64,000 bases of DNA from Citrifermentans bremense R1 (GTDB lineage Bacteria; Desulfobacterota; Desulfuromonadia; Geobacterales; Geobacteraceae): contig NZ_KE384581.1 in assembly GCF_000426865.1 (NCBI RefSeq), positions 1 through 64,000 of the forward strand. Reading direction: 5' to 3'. A program made the position numbers and the translations under genes. Position 1 is the first letter of the stretch, and the number at the start of each line of letters is the position of its first letter. Shown here piece after piece: positions 25,509-34,621 of the stretch. The notes below the pieces were generated by a model. It had not been told where the DNA came from. It worked only from the letters and a program-made list of their open reading frames with translations, and did no database searches.

Positions 25509-26045
25509 ATGAAGTGGGAGAGGGAATGGGGCAAGGCTGTATCCGCGGTGAATGCGGGTTTCCTCGCCCTGCCGCTGGAAAAGGCGCACCGGTTGCGCGA
25601 ACTCTCCCGCTCCATGGTCGCGCTAAAGGACAGGATGCAGCACCTGGTGGCGCAGGTGGACGCCGCGGAACTCTGCGCCGGTTGCGGCGGGGCCTGCTGC
25701 GTTTGCGGCAAGTACCACTTCACCGCGGTGGATCTCCTGGTCTACCTGGCGACGCAAGAGCCGCTTTTAACGCCCCGCTTCGACAACGGCCTCTGTCCTT
25801 ACCTGGGGGAGCCGAACTGCCTGGTGCCGGCCGGCTACCGCCCTTTCAACTGCATCACCTTCAATTGCGAGCTGATCGAGGACCGGCTGGCGCATAGCGA
25901 GGTCTCCCGCTTCTACCTGATGGAGCGCGAGTTGAGGGAACTCTACGCCGAGATCCGCTCGTTGTTCCCCCGCGGAGCGATGGACGGCTCCCTGCTGAGG
26001 GACGCCGCCCCGTCCCCTATACTCCGCACCACTACCGCTTTCTGA
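25509..26045 (+). CDS. Cysteine-cluster protein, YkgJ-like
   Basis: A 178-residue protein, recognised only by its cysteine pattern: CAGCGGACCVC (about residues 57-67), then CPYLGEPNCL and NCITFNCE. This is the arrangement of the YkgJ/Fe-S (or zinc) cluster family, whose biochemical role is unknown. The N-terminal 50 residues look helical. The ATG at 25509 has AAGGGTAGG upstream; a GTG at 25503 is in frame. It is followed 16 bp later by another small unknown gene, probably in one operon. Confidence 0.7.
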   Translation: MKWEREWGKAVSAVNAGFLALPLEKAHRLRELSRSMVALKDRMQHLVAQVDAAELCAGCGGACCVCGKYHFTAVDLLVYLATQEPLLTPRFDNGLCPYLGEPNCLVPAGYRPFNCITFNCELIEDRLAHSEVSRFYLMERELRELYAEIRSLFPRGAMDGSLLRDAAPSPILRTTTAF

Positions 26046-26061
26046 CCGGAGGAAACAACTG

Positions 26062-26403
26062 ATGTCTACCGTAAACGACCTGGTGCTGGTCCACATCGAC
26101 AACAAACCCTCTTTTTACGCGAGGATCGAGGACATTTCCCCGGATGTGAAGCAGGGATGGTGGAAGGTGCAGCTTCTCGTACTCACCGTGCCCCTGCAGG
26201 TCTACACCTGGATCCTCGATGAGAGCCAGGTGAACGGCTCCCCCTTCACCATGGCCGGCACCCCGATCATGCTGGAAAAAGTGGTCTCGCCGGAACCGCC
26301 CCCCAGACCGCTCGCCTCGGTCGGCAAGGAAGGCAAGGGCGCAGGCAAGGATGCTCCCCGCAAAGGGGGAAATGTCGTCTCTCTCTTCGACAGGAAAAAG
26401 TGA
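26062..26403 (+). CDS. Conserved hypothetical protein, 113 residues
   Basis: A small soluble protein with a compact beta-rich first part (NDLVLVHIDNKPSFYARIEDI, WWKVQLLVLTVPLQVYTWILDESQV) and a flexible Pro/Gly/Lys tail ending NVVSLFDRKK. The pattern suggests an OB- or SH3-like fold but no function can be named. CCGGAGGA precedes the ATG. It is co-directional with the Cys-cluster gene 16 bp upstream. Confidence 0.65.
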   Translation: MSTVNDLVLVHIDNKPSFYARIEDISPDVKQGWWKVQLLVLTVPLQVYTWILDESQVNGSPFTMAGTPIMLEKVVSPEPPPRPLASVGKEGKGAGKDAPRKGGNVVSLFDRKK

Positions 26404-26425
26404 CGCAAAGAACTCGGCCATACCC

Positions 26426-26448
26426 GGCGGAGGGTTCCTCCCTCCGCC
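26426..26448 (+). terminator. Hairpin after the small-gene pair, no clear T-tract
   Basis: GGCGGAGGG-TTCCT-CCCTCCGCC, a perfect 9-bp stem followed by C's. It may slow or stop transcription before mraZ. Confidence 0.4.
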
Positions 26449-26501
26449 CCCCTCTCCAACCACCCGAACTTGCAATTAGAAGAGCGACGCACCCCGTTCT
26501 G

Positions 26502-26650
26502 CCACTTCTTGCCACTTCCCCGCTGCAGCGCCGTTAAATCCCCGTAAAACCTCCAAAAAATTCCCTATTTGGCGCTAATTTTGCCTTGACAACCTGTATC
26601 CCCTACCGTATAGTTCGTGCACGAAAGTGGTATATTGTGGTATGAAGTGG
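26502..26650 (+). promoter_or_regulatory. mraZ (dcw cluster) promoter with MraZ boxes
   Basis: TTGACA (26586-26591), 17-bp spacer, TATAGT (26609-26614). Just downstream of the likely start point, GTGG occurs at 26627, 26637 and 26647, spaced exactly 10 bp, the kind of direct-repeat array that MraZ binds to repress its own operon. A second pair in opposite orientation (CCAC at 26502 and 26512, also 10 bp apart, both within GCCACTT) lies about 75 bp before the -35, which would allow looping (inference). Confidence 0.8.
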
Positions 26651-26670
26651 CAACCGGTGCCGGGGTAAGC

Positions 26671-27153
26671 ATGTTTAGAGGGAAATTCGATACTACGATC
26701 GACGCCAAGGGGCGCACCAGTATCCCCGCGAAATTTCGCGAGGTTTTGCTGGACACCTTTGGAGACGAGCGTTTTTTCCTCACCAAATCCAGCCCGGTGC
26801 GGCTGGACGGGGACGAGGTCTGCTATGGCCTGGTGATCTACCCCTACCACGAGTTCCTGGCGCTCGAAGAGAAGCTGAAGGACGGCACGGCCTTGGGGCT
26901 CACCGTAAACCAGCTTGCCGCGGTACGGCGCACCGTACTGGTCCCCGCCGTCGAGTGCGTGGCGGACAAGCTGGGGCGCGTGCTGGTTCCCAACGACCTG
27001 AGAAAAACGGCGCAGCTGGAGCGCGAGATTCATTTCGTAGGCATGCAGAACAAGGTCGACATCTACAGCCAGTCGGTCTGGGCCAGGGTCTGCGAGCAGG
27101 ACGAGCAGAACTTCCCGGTGGATTCCGCAGCCCTTGCGGGACTCGGCCTCTAG
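26671..27153 (+). CDS. mraZ: Transcriptional regulator MraZ
   Basis: A 160-residue DNA-binding protein with two AbrB-like halves, each with the signature seen as DAKGRTSIPAKFRE (first) and DKLGRVLVPNDLRK (second). MraZ forms rings and represses the dcw operon through GTGG repeats, which are present upstream. The start at 26671 (MFRGKFDTT) is the family N-terminus; the frame is open to 26617. Its stop codon is followed immediately by the rsmH ATG. Confidence 0.94.
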   Translation: MFRGKFDTTIDAKGRTSIPAKFREVLLDTFGDERFFLTKSSPVRLDGDEVCYGLVIYPYHEFLALEEKLKDGTALGLTVNQLAAVRRTVLVPAVECVADKLGRVLVPNDLRKTAQLEREIHFVGMQNKVDIYSQSVWARVCEQDEQNFPVDSAALAGLGL

Positions 27154-28092
27154 ATGGAAGACTTCCACCACATATCGGTACTGCCGGACGAGGTGCTGCA
27201 GGCGCTCTCCCCGAAGTCGGGGGGGGTGTACGTGGACGGCACCTTGGGGGGCGCCGGGCATGCGGGGCTCATACTCACCGCAAGCGCCCCGGACGGCCAG
27301 CTGATCGGATTCGACCGGGACGAGGAAGCCATAGCCGTGGCACGTGAGCGGCTCTCGGTTTTCGGCGGCCGGGTCCGGATCTTCCACCGCAACTTCGCAG
27401 GTATCGCTCAGGCACTGGCGGAAATAGGCGTGGACGGGATCGACGGGTTCGTACTGGACCTTGGGGTGTCGAGCCATCAGCTGGACCGCGACGAGCGTGG
27501 CTTCAGCTTCATGCACGACGCGCCGCTCGACATGCGCATGGACCGAAGCTCCGGCCAGAGCGCGGCGGACCTGGTGAACACACTCCCCGAGGCGGAGCTT
27601 TACCGGATCATCTCCGAGTACGGCGAGGAGCGCTGGGCCAAGCGGGTCGCCTCCTTCATAGTGAAGGCGAGGGACGGGCGCCCCATCGAGACCACGCTGG
27701 AGTTGGTGGACGTGATCAAGGGGGCGATACCGAAGGCAAAGTGGGAGGAGCGGCTCCATCCCGCGACCCGGACCTTCCAGGCCTTGAGGATCGCGGTAAA
27801 CGAGGAGTTGAAGAGCCTGGAAGAAGGGCTTGAGGGGCTGCTCTCCCTGCTGAAGCCGGGTGGACGCGGCGCGGTGATCTCCTTTCACTCGCTGGAAGAC
27901 CGTATCGTGAAGGAGGGCTTTCGCGCGGCGGCCGCCGGTTGCACCTGCCCCAAGGAACTCCCCATCTGCATCTGCGGACGGGTTCCGCGGTTCAAGCTGG
28001 TGACCAGGAAGCCGATAACGGCAGGCGAGGCCGAAGTGGCAGCGAATCCGCGCTCCAGGAGCGCGAAGCTGCGGGTAGTGGAGAAGATTTAG
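27154..28092 (+). CDS. rsmH: 16S rRNA (cytosine1402-N4)-methyltransferase RsmH
   Basis: A 312-residue SAM-dependent methyltransferase (formerly MraW) that modifies C1402 in the decoding centre of 16S rRNA. Motifs: [11 protein letters not shown] (SAM loop), [16 protein letters not shown] and [11 protein letters not shown]. The ATG directly abuts the mraZ stop, so the two are translationally coupled as in most bacteria. Confidence 0.96.
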   Translation: MEDFHHISVLPDEVLQALSPKSGGVYVDGTLGGAGHAGLILTASAPDGQLIGFDRDEEAIAVARERLSVFGGRVRIFHRNFAGIAQALAEIGVDGIDGFVLDLGVSSHQLDRDERGFSFMHDAPLDMRMDRSSGQSAADLVNTLPEAELYRIISEYGEERWAKRVASFIVKARDGRPIETTLELVDVIKGAIPKAKWEERLHPATRTFQALRIAVNEELKSLEEGLEGLLSLLKPGGRGAVISFHSLEDRIVKEGFRAAAAGCTCPKELPICICGRVPRFKLVTRKPITAGEAEVAANPRSRSAKLRVVEKI

Positions 28093-28104
28093 AGAGGTAG
28101 CATC

Positions 28105-28440
28105 ATGTCGCAAAGCAAGGTTGCCTACGGCAAGGTCGCCGCACCGGCAAGGCCGGGCGCGGTCCCCAGGGAGAGCTGGATCAGCTTTCCCTATCTCACG
28201 GGAGTGATGGTGCTCCTGACGCTGGTCTCGATCTTTCATGTCTGGTCCCGGGTCGAGTTGATCGACATGAACCTGAAGATCGGAGAGGCGTCCAGGCAGT
28301 TGAAGGAACAGCAGCAGGAAAACAAGCGCCTTCGGGTCGAGGTGGCTTCGCTCAAGGCGCCGGCCCGGATCGAAGCGCTTGCCAAGGGTGAACTTGGCAT
28401 GGCGCTCCCCTCCGATCAGCAGGTGGTCCTGGTCAAGTGA
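28105..28440 (+). CDS. ftsL: Cell division protein FtsL
   Basis: A 111-residue bitopic protein: basic cytoplasmic N-terminus, one transmembrane helix (about 29-47, PYLTGVMVLLTLVSIFHVW) and a periplasmic coiled coil (about 50-90). FtsL joins FtsB and FtsQ in the divisome and activates FtsWI. It is assigned by position and architecture, as the sequence is poorly conserved. The start of the downstream ftsI (GTG 28437) overlaps its stop. Confidence 0.85.
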   Translation: MSQSKVAYGKVAAPARPGAVPRESWISFPYLTGVMVLLTLVSIFHVWSRVELIDMNLKIGEASRQLKEQQQENKRLRVEVASLKAPARIEALAKGELGMALPSDQQVVLVK

Positions 28441-30419
28441 TCGAGAAAAAGGAGAAATGGGCCAGAGTCCGCATGCGTTTCGTGGCCCTCCTGTTCGTGG
28501 TCGTCTTCGTGGCTACCACGGGTCGCGCCTTTTACCTCCAGGTGCTCAACAACGACCGGCTGGTGAAACTCGCGGAAAAACAGCACCAAAGGATCGTGGC
28601 GCTCACGCCCGCCCGCGGCGCCATCTACGACAGGACCAACGCTCCGTTCGCCGTCTCGATCGAGATGGATTCCTGCTACGCCGAGACGCGCAACATGGAA
28701 AACATCCCGCAGGAGGCGGCGCAGCTCGCGCCCCTTCTGGGGTACGGCGTGCAGGAGCTCGAGGCGAAGCTCAAGGGGGCCAAGAATTTCGTGTGGCTTG
28801 CGCGGCGCATCCCGCCGGAGCAGGCCCATAAGGTGAAGGCGCTGGGGCTTGAAGGGGTCGGCTTCGTCAAGGAAAGCAAGCGCTTCTACCCGAACTCCCA
28901 GGTGGCAGCCCACGTGGTAGGTTTCACCGGTGTCGATCCCGGCGGCCTGGAGGGGGTGGAGAAGAAGTACGACGCCACCATCCTCGGCAACACGGGATTC
29001 CTGGTCACCGAGCGCGACGCCCTCGGGCGCGACATAGCACTCAAGAAGGGGAGTGAGGGCAAAAGCGGTTCCAAGGGAAACAACGTCGTCCTCACCCTGG
29101 ATAAGAACGTTCAGTACATAGCGGAGAAGGAGCTGACCAACGCGGTGGTGAAAAACGGCGCCAAGGCCGGCATCGCCATCGTGATGGATCCCGACACCGG
29201 GCGGGTTTTGGCCATGGCCAACTACCCCTCCTTCAACCCGAACAGCTTTGCCGAGTACGGGCAGGCGGCGCTCAGAAACCGCGCCATCGCCGACAGCTTC
29301 GAGCCCGGCTCCACCTTCAAGATCTTCCTGGTAGCTTCCGCACTCGAGGCGGGGGTGATCAGGCCCGGCGACATGTTCAACTGCGAAAACGGCAGCTACA
29401 GCGTGTACGGTAGGACCATTCACGACACGCACAAATACGGGGCGCTCAGCGTGCCCCAGATCCTCAAGTTCTCCAGCAACATCGGCGCCGCCAAGATCGG
29501 CAGCCGGCTGGGGCCCGAAAGGCTCTACGCGGCCCTTACCGGTTTCGGCTTCGGCGAGAAGAGCAGCATCGATCTTCCGGGAGAGGCCTCCGGGATGTTG
29601 CGGCCGCAGTCCAAGTGGTACGGCATCGATCTCGCCACCATCTCGTTCGGCCAGGGGGTGACGGCTACAGCGCTGCAGATCACCAACGCGGTGTCGGCTG
29701 TTGCCAACGGCGGCAACCTGATGAAGCCTTACCTGGTGGATAGGGTCGTCGACGACAACGGCGTGGTGCTGCAGCAGTTCGCACCCCAGGTGAAAAGGCG
29801 CATCATCTCGCCGGAGACGGCGAAGACGGTGGCCCGCATGCTGGAGGGGGTCGTGGTGGAAGGGGGGACCGGCACCGGGGCCGCGGTCGAAGGTTATCGC
29901 GTCGCTGGGAAAACAGGCACGGCCCAGAAGGTCGAGGGGCGCGGCTACTCGGCCAGCAAGCGCACCGCCTCCTTCGTCGGTTTCGTTCCCCTGGACAAGC
30001 CGCGGCTCGCCATAATGGTCGTGGTGGACGAGCCGACCACGAGCTCCTACGGCGGGGTCGTTGCTGCCCCGGCCTTCAGCGCCATAGCGCAGCAGACCCT
30101 CTGCTACCTGAACGTGGCACCGGACAAGAACGTCGTTGCCAAGAAGAAAGGCGGCGCAGCACCCGAGAAAAGCGCGCCCAAGCCGGAGCCGGTGGCCGAG
30201 GGGGGGAGCGTCGAAGGGGGGAGCGTGGAAGGGACGGCGGCCGGCGCCATGCCGAACTTCCGGGGTATGAGCATGCGGCAGGTGCTCAAGGTGATGGAAA
30301 AGCGCGGTCTCAACGTCAAGCTGCAGGGAAGCGGCAGGGCGGTCGAGCAGAACCCGGCCCCCGGGAGCCGCATCACCACGCAGGATCAGGTCTGGGTCAA
30401 GTTCGTCCCTTCGGCCTGA
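28437..30419 (+). CDS. ftsI: Peptidoglycan transpeptidase FtsI (class B PBP) with PASTA domain
   Basis: A 660-residue septal transpeptidase. It has one N-terminal transmembrane helix (about 14-34), a PBP dimer domain, then the penicillin-binding domain with SxxK at S292-K295 (active serine S292), SSN at 346-348 and KTG at 492-494. A single PASTA domain ends the protein (about 600-658), after a Lys/Gly/Glu linker. FtsI crosslinks septal peptidoglycan with FtsW. The linker holds a short repeat (EGGSVEGGSVEG). The GTG start overlaps the ftsL stop. Confidence 0.94.
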   Translation: MIEKKEKWARVRMRFVALLFVVVFVATTGRAFYLQVLNNDRLVKLAEKQHQRIVALTPARGAIYDRTNAPFAVSIEMDSCYAETRNMENIPQEAAQLAPLLGYGVQELEAKLKGAKNFVWLARRIPPEQAHKVKALGLEGVGFVKESKRFYPNSQVAAHVVGFTGVDPGGLEGVEKKYDATILGNTGFLVTERDALGRDIALKKGSEGKSGSKGNNVVLTLDKNVQYIAEKELTNAVVKNGAKAGIAIVMDPDTGRVLAMANYPSFNPNSFAEYGQAALRNRAIADSFEPGSTFKIFLVASALEAGVIRPGDMFNCENGSYSVYGRTIHDTHKYGALSVPQILKFSSNIGAAKIGSRLGPERLYAALTGFGFGEKSSIDLPGEASGMLRPQSKWYGIDLATISFGQGVTATALQITNAVSAVANGGNLMKPYLVDRVVDDNGVVLQQFAPQVKRRIISPETAKTVARMLEGVVVEGGTGTGAAVEGYRVAGKTGTAQKVEGRGYSASKRTASFVGFVPLDKPRLAIMVVVDEPTTSSYGGVVAAPAFSAIAQQTLCYLNVAPDKNVVAKKKGGAAPEKSAPKPEPVAEGGSVEGGSVEGTAAGAMPNFRGMSMRQVLKVMEKRGLNVKLQGSGRAVEQNPAPGSRITTQDQVWVKFVPSA

Positions 30420-30432
30420 CAATGGGGGTAGC

Positions 30433-31950
30433 ATGAAACTCGCACAACTTCTGAATTGCCTCGCCTCGCCCGAGGTCTCCGGAGACGCCGGTATCGAGAT
30501 AGAGTCGCTTTGCTACGACTCGCGAAAGGTGGCGCCCGGGGCTCTCTTCTTCGCCCTGCGCGGAGTGAAGAGCGACGGGACCGAATTCGTTGAAGCCGCA
30601 GTAAAGGGGGGGGCGGTCGCAGTCGTTGCGGACCGCCCCTGCGCTTGTCCCGGGGTGACGGTGGTCGTGGTCCCGGACGCAAGAGTCGCCATGAGCCTCA
30701 TGGCCGCGGCCTTCTACGGCACACCGACCCGCGGCATCCCGGTGGTAGGGATCACCGGGACCAACGGCAAGACCACCACCACCTATCTCGTCGAGGGGAT
30801 CATGGAGCAGGCGGGGGTGCCGGCAGCTGTCCTCGGCACCATCAGCTACCGCTTCGGAGCGACCAACATCCCCGCCCCCAACACCACCCCCGAATCGGTC
30901 GACCTGCAAGCCATCCTGAGGGAGCTGGTAGACCACGGCGCACGCGGCGCGGTGATGGAGGTATCCTCCCACGCCCTGGAACAGCACCGCGTCGACGGCT
31001 GCCTCTTCGACGTCGCCCTCTTCTCCAACCTGACCCGCGACCACCTCGATTACCACCTCGACATGGAGTCCTACTTCAAGAGCAAGCTGAGGCTCTTCAC
31101 CGATCTCCTGGCGCCTACCGCGGAAAAGCCGCTCAGGCGCGCGGTGGTGAACCTGGACGACCCCTTCGGCCCCCGCATCGCGGAAAAGGCAGCCGCGCCG
31201 GTGTTGACCTACTCCATGGCCGGGAAGGCCGACATCAGCGTGGCAGAGGCGGAGTTCTCGGTCGACGGCATCCGCTGCCGCCTCAACACCCCGGTCGGGG
31301 AGATCTCCCTTGCCTCAGAGCTTTTGGGGCGCTTCAACCTCTACAACATCCTCTCCGCGGTAGGGGCGGGCCTTGCCCTTGGCTACTCGAAGGAGGCGAT
31401 CCGCGCCGGCATCGAGGGGCACAAGCGGGTTCCCGGCCGCCTGGAGCGGGTGGAAACGGAAGAGAGAATCACAGTCCTCGTCGACTACGCCCATACCGGC
31501 GACGCCCTGGAGAACGTCCTTTCCACCCTCTCCGAGTTGAAGACGGACCGGATCATCACCATCTTCGGCTGCGGCGGCGATCGCGACAAAGGGAAACGCC
31601 CGGTGATGGGGGAGATAGCCGCCCGCTACAGCGACCTTGCCGTGATCACCTCGGACAACCCCCGCACCGAGGACCCGCAGGCGATCCTGGAGGACGTACG
31701 CGCCGGGATCCTGCCGCTCGGCCTGCGCGAGTACGGCCTGGAGGAACTCGCCGCAGGGTTCCACGAGAAGGGGTTCGCCACCATCGAGTCGCGCCGTGCC
31801 GCCATCCGGGCCGCGCTTTTGGCCGCGCGCCCCGGGGACATCGTGCTTCTGGCCGGCAAGGGGCACGAGGACTACCAGATCGTCGGGACCGAGAAGTTCC
31901 ACTTCGACGACCGGGAAGAGGCTGCTGCGGCGCTGAAACTAAGAGGTTAG
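30433..31950 (+). CDS. murE: UDP-MurNAc-tripeptide synthetase MurE (meso-DAP adding)
   Basis: A 505-residue Mur ligase that adds the third stem residue to UDP-MurNAc-L-Ala-D-Glu. The ATP loop GTNGKT is at 109-114. DNPR at 408-411 is the motif that selects meso-diaminopimelate over lysine, so the peptidoglycan should be the Gram-negative DAP type. It starts 13 bp after ftsI. A 123-bp gap with an inverted repeat separates it from murF. Confidence 0.96.
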   Translation: MKLAQLLNCLASPEVSGDAGIEIESLCYDSRKVAPGALFFALRGVKSDGTEFVEAAVKGGAVAVVADRPCACPGVTVVVVPDARVAMSLMAAAFYGTPTRGIPVVGITGTNGKTTTTYLVEGIMEQAGVPAAVLGTISYRFGATNIPAPNTTPESVDLQAILRELVDHGARGAVMEVSSHALEQHRVDGCLFDVALFSNLTRDHLDYHLDMESYFKSKLRLFTDLLAPTAEKPLRRAVVNLDDPFGPRIAEKAAAPVLTYSMAGKADISVAEAEFSVDGIRCRLNTPVGEISLASELLGRFNLYNILSAVGAGLALGYSKEAIRAGIEGHKRVPGRLERVETEERITVLVDYAHTGDALENVLSTLSELKTDRIITIFGCGGDRDKGKRPVMGEIAARYSDLAVITSDNPRTEDPQAILEDVRAGILPLGLREYGLEELAAGFHEKGFATIESRRAAIRAALLAARPGDIVLLAGKGHEDYQIVGTEKFHFDDREEAAAALKLRG

Positions 31951-31963
31951 TAATTGGGGAAAA

Positions 31964-32067
31964 TTAGGTTCCCTTTTCCGTATTTTTGCGGCACATTACG
32001 TAGTTTCGGTCCTGGACCGGGGCAGGTAAACAGCGCGCGTCGCGCGCCGGGAACAAAGGAAACCTAA
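31964..32067 (+). promoter_or_regulatory. murE-murF leader with inverted repeat covering the murF ribosome site
   Basis: TTAGGTTCCCTTT (31964-31976) can pair with AAAGGAAACCTAA (32055-32067) in 12 of 13 positions, closing a loop that holds smaller GC hairpins (GCGCGCG/CGCGCG near 32034). The right arm contains the AAAGGA that serves as murF ribosome site, so the fold would hide it. Confidence 0.5.
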
Positions 32068-32073
32068 CTGAAA

Positions 32074-33483
32074 ATGGCGATGTTCACGCTTAACGAAATA
32101 GCCGAGGCAACCGGCGGCAGGGTGATCGGTGAGGCGGGCTGCGAGGCCTCCGCGGTGAGCACCGACTCGCGCCAGGTAGCCCCGGGAGAGCTTTTCGTGG
32201 CACTGAGGGGCGAGCGCTTCGACGGCCACGACTTCATAATTCCCGCGGTCTCTAAAGGGGTAACCATCTTCCTGGCCGAGGAGAGCTGGACGGAAAAACA
32301 CGAGCTCCCGAAGGGGGCCGGCGCCGTGCTGGTGCCGGACACGCTGCGCGCCCTGGGGGATCTGGCCGCCTACCACCGCCGCCGCTTCAATCTGAAGACG
32401 GTCTGCGTCACCGGCAGCAACGGCAAGACCACGACCAAGGAGATGCTGGCGCGGATACTGGCCCAGACAGGTCCCGGGCTCAAGACCGAGGGGAACCTCA
32501 ACAACCTGATCGGTTTGCCGCTCACCATCTTCAGGCTCACCGGCCGCGAGCGCTGGGCCGTCTTCGAGATCGGGATGAGCGAGTTCGGCGAGATCGACCG
32601 CCTGGCGGAGATAGCTGAGCCCCAGGTAGGCATCATCACCAACGCCTTTCCGGCGCACCTGGAGACACTGGGGAGCGTGGAGGGGGTGGCGCGGGCCAAG
32701 GGAGAGCTTTTCCTGCGCCTGAAGCCAGGCTCAGTCGCCGTCTACAACGTGGACGACCCGCTGGTCTCCGCCTGCCCGACCCACCTGAACGTGACCCGGC
32801 TCACCTTTGGCCTCAGGGGGGCCGAGGTCTCCTCCGCCTCCATCCAGAGCCTCGGCAAGAGGGGGGAGAGCTTCACCCTCAGGCTTCCGGACGGCGAACA
32901 GCAGGTGACGCTTTCGGCCTACGGCAGGCACAACATCTACAACGCGCTCGCAGCAGCCGCTGCGGCGCACGCGCTCGGCGTACCGGGCGACCTGATCCGC
33001 CAGGGGCTGGAGGAGTTCTCCCCCTACGACAAGCGCTTCCAGCTGGAGGACGTGGCGGGGGTGACCCTGATCGACGACAGCTACAACGCGAACCCGGCCT
33101 CCATGGCGGCGGCGCTCACCACCTTGAAGGAGCTTCAAGGGGAGGGGCGTCTGGTCGCGGTTTTAGGCGACATGCTGGAGCTTGGGCTTGGCACCGAAGA
33201 GGCGCACCGAGACCTCGGGAAACTCGCCGCAGGCAACGTCGACCGGCTCTGCCTTCTGGGGAAACTGGTCGAGGAAACCGCACAGGGGGCGCTGGAAGCG
33301 GGGCTTCCTGCAGCCGACCTGGTGCTGGGCCAGGACCATGACCAGCTGGCCCAGGAGCTTCTCTCCTTCGTACAGCCGGGGGACTGCATTCTTTTCAAGG
33401 GATCTAGAGGCATGAAAATGGACAAGGTGGCGCAATTGGTACGGCAGGGAGTGGCATCCGCCGCAAAAGGGGGGAATGACTGA
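32074..33483 (+). CDS. murF: UDP-MurNAc-tripeptide:D-Ala-D-Ala ligase MurF
   Basis: A 469-residue Mur ligase that adds D-Ala-D-Ala to UDP-MurNAc-tripeptide. The ATP loop GSNGKT is at 114-119, followed by [11 protein letters not shown] and [15 protein letters not shown], which are typical of MurF. Its last base overlaps the first base of mraY. It is the only mur gene in the 5' half of the cluster with a long leader, and that leader can fold over its ribosome site. Confidence 0.95.
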   Translation: MAMFTLNEIAEATGGRVIGEAGCEASAVSTDSRQVAPGELFVALRGERFDGHDFIIPAVSKGVTIFLAEESWTEKHELPKGAGAVLVPDTLRALGDLAAYHRRRFNLKTVCVTGSNGKTTTKEMLARILAQTGPGLKTEGNLNNLIGLPLTIFRLTGRERWAVFEIGMSEFGEIDRLAEIAEPQVGIITNAFPAHLETLGSVEGVARAKGELFLRLKPGSVAVYNVDDPLVSACPTHLNVTRLTFGLRGAEVSSASIQSLGKRGESFTLRLPDGEQQVTLSAYGRHNIYNALAAAAAAHALGVPGDLIRQGLEEFSPYDKRFQLEDVAGVTLIDDSYNANPASMAAALTTLKELQGEGRLVAVLGDMLELGLGTEEAHRDLGKLAAGNVDRLCLLGKLVEETAQGALEAGLPAADLVLGQDHDQLAQELLSFVQPGDCILFKGSRGMKMDKVAQLVRQGVASAAKGGND

Positions 33484-34559
33484 TGCTTTACCATCTCCTT
33501 TACCCGCTCGCCTCCGATTACAAGCTCTTCAACGTATTCAAGTATTTAACCTTCCGCTCCATCTACGCCATGATCACAGCCCTCCTGCTCGCCTTCATCG
33601 TGGGCCCGTGGGTGGTGAGGAAACTGGAGGCGCTGCAGGCGCGCCAGGTGATCAGGACCGACGGTCCCGAATCGCACCTGAAAAAGCAGGGGACCCCGAC
33701 CATGGGGGGGGTGCTGATCCTGGTCTGCATCGTGCTGCCGACGCTCTTATGGGCGGACCTGAAGAACGTCTTCATCTGGCTCACCCTGCTCATCATCGTG
33801 GGGTACGGCGTCCTCGGCTTCGTGGACGACTACAAGAAAGTGGTCGAGAAGAACCCCAAGGGGCTCTCACCGCGCCAGAAGATGTTCTGGCAGGTGCTCT
33901 TGGCGGGAGGGGTCGGTATCTTCCTCTTCTACCTCCCAGGTTTCTCGACCGAACTCTACCTGCCGTTCTTCAAGAGGGTGCACCCCGAGCTGGGCATCCT
34001 CTTTATCCCGTTTGTGACCTTGGTGATCGTAGGTGCCAGTAACGCCGTGAACCTGACCGACGGCCTCGACGGCCTCGCCATAGGTCCCGTGGCGATCAAC
34101 GCCGCCACCTATCTCCTTTTCTGCTACATAGCGGGGAACGCGAAGCTTTCCGGGTACCTGCAGATACCGTACGTGCCGGGGGCGGGGGAGCTTGCCGTTC
34201 TTTGCGGCGCGATGGTGGGGGCGGGGCTCGGCTTTCTCTGGTACAACTCCTATCCGGCCGAGGTCTTCATGGGAGACGTCGGCTCCCTGTCGCTCGGGGG
34301 CGCGCTCGGGACCCTCGCGGTCCTGACCAAGCAGGAAATCCTCCTGGTGATAGTGGGCGGCGTCTTCGTGGTGGAGGCGCTTTCGGTCATTTTCCAGGTC
34401 GGCTCCTACAAGTACCGCGGCAAGAGGATCTTCAGGATGGCGCCGATCCACCATCACTTCGAACTGAAAGGGGTGGCGGAGCCGAAGATCATCGTGCGCT
34501 TCTGGATCATCACCATCATCCTGGCGCTGGTGGCCATCTCCACCCTGAAGATGCGCTAG
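33483..34559 (+). CDS. mraY: Phospho-MurNAc-pentapeptide transferase MraY
   Basis: A 358-residue polytopic membrane enzyme (about ten helices) that makes lipid I from UDP-MurNAc-pentapeptide and undecaprenyl phosphate. Motifs: paired catalytic aspartates in VDDYKK (D115, D116), [17 protein letters not shown] and the terminal HHHFELKG. Full length. The ATG at 33483 overlaps the murF stop. Confidence 0.97.
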   Translation: MLYHLLYPLASDYKLFNVFKYLTFRSIYAMITALLLAFIVGPWVVRKLEALQARQVIRTDGPESHLKKQGTPTMGGVLILVCIVLPTLLWADLKNVFIWLTLLIIVGYGVLGFVDDYKKVVEKNPKGLSPRQKMFWQVLLAGGVGIFLFYLPGFSTELYLPFFKRVHPELGILFIPFVTLVIVGASNAVNLTDGLDGLAIGPVAINAATYLLFCYIAGNAKLSGYLQIPYVPGAGELAVLCGAMVGAGLGFLWYNSYPAEVFMGDVGSLSLGGALGTLAVLTKQEILLVIVGGVFVVEALSVIFQVGSYKYRGKRIFRMAPIHHHFELKGVAEPKIIVRFWIITIILALVAISTLKMR

Positions 34560-34621
34560 CAGGACGCCACGCCGCGTACCAAGCGGTCGGCGGGCAGATA
34601 GACAACAGAAAAGGGTCCGTC

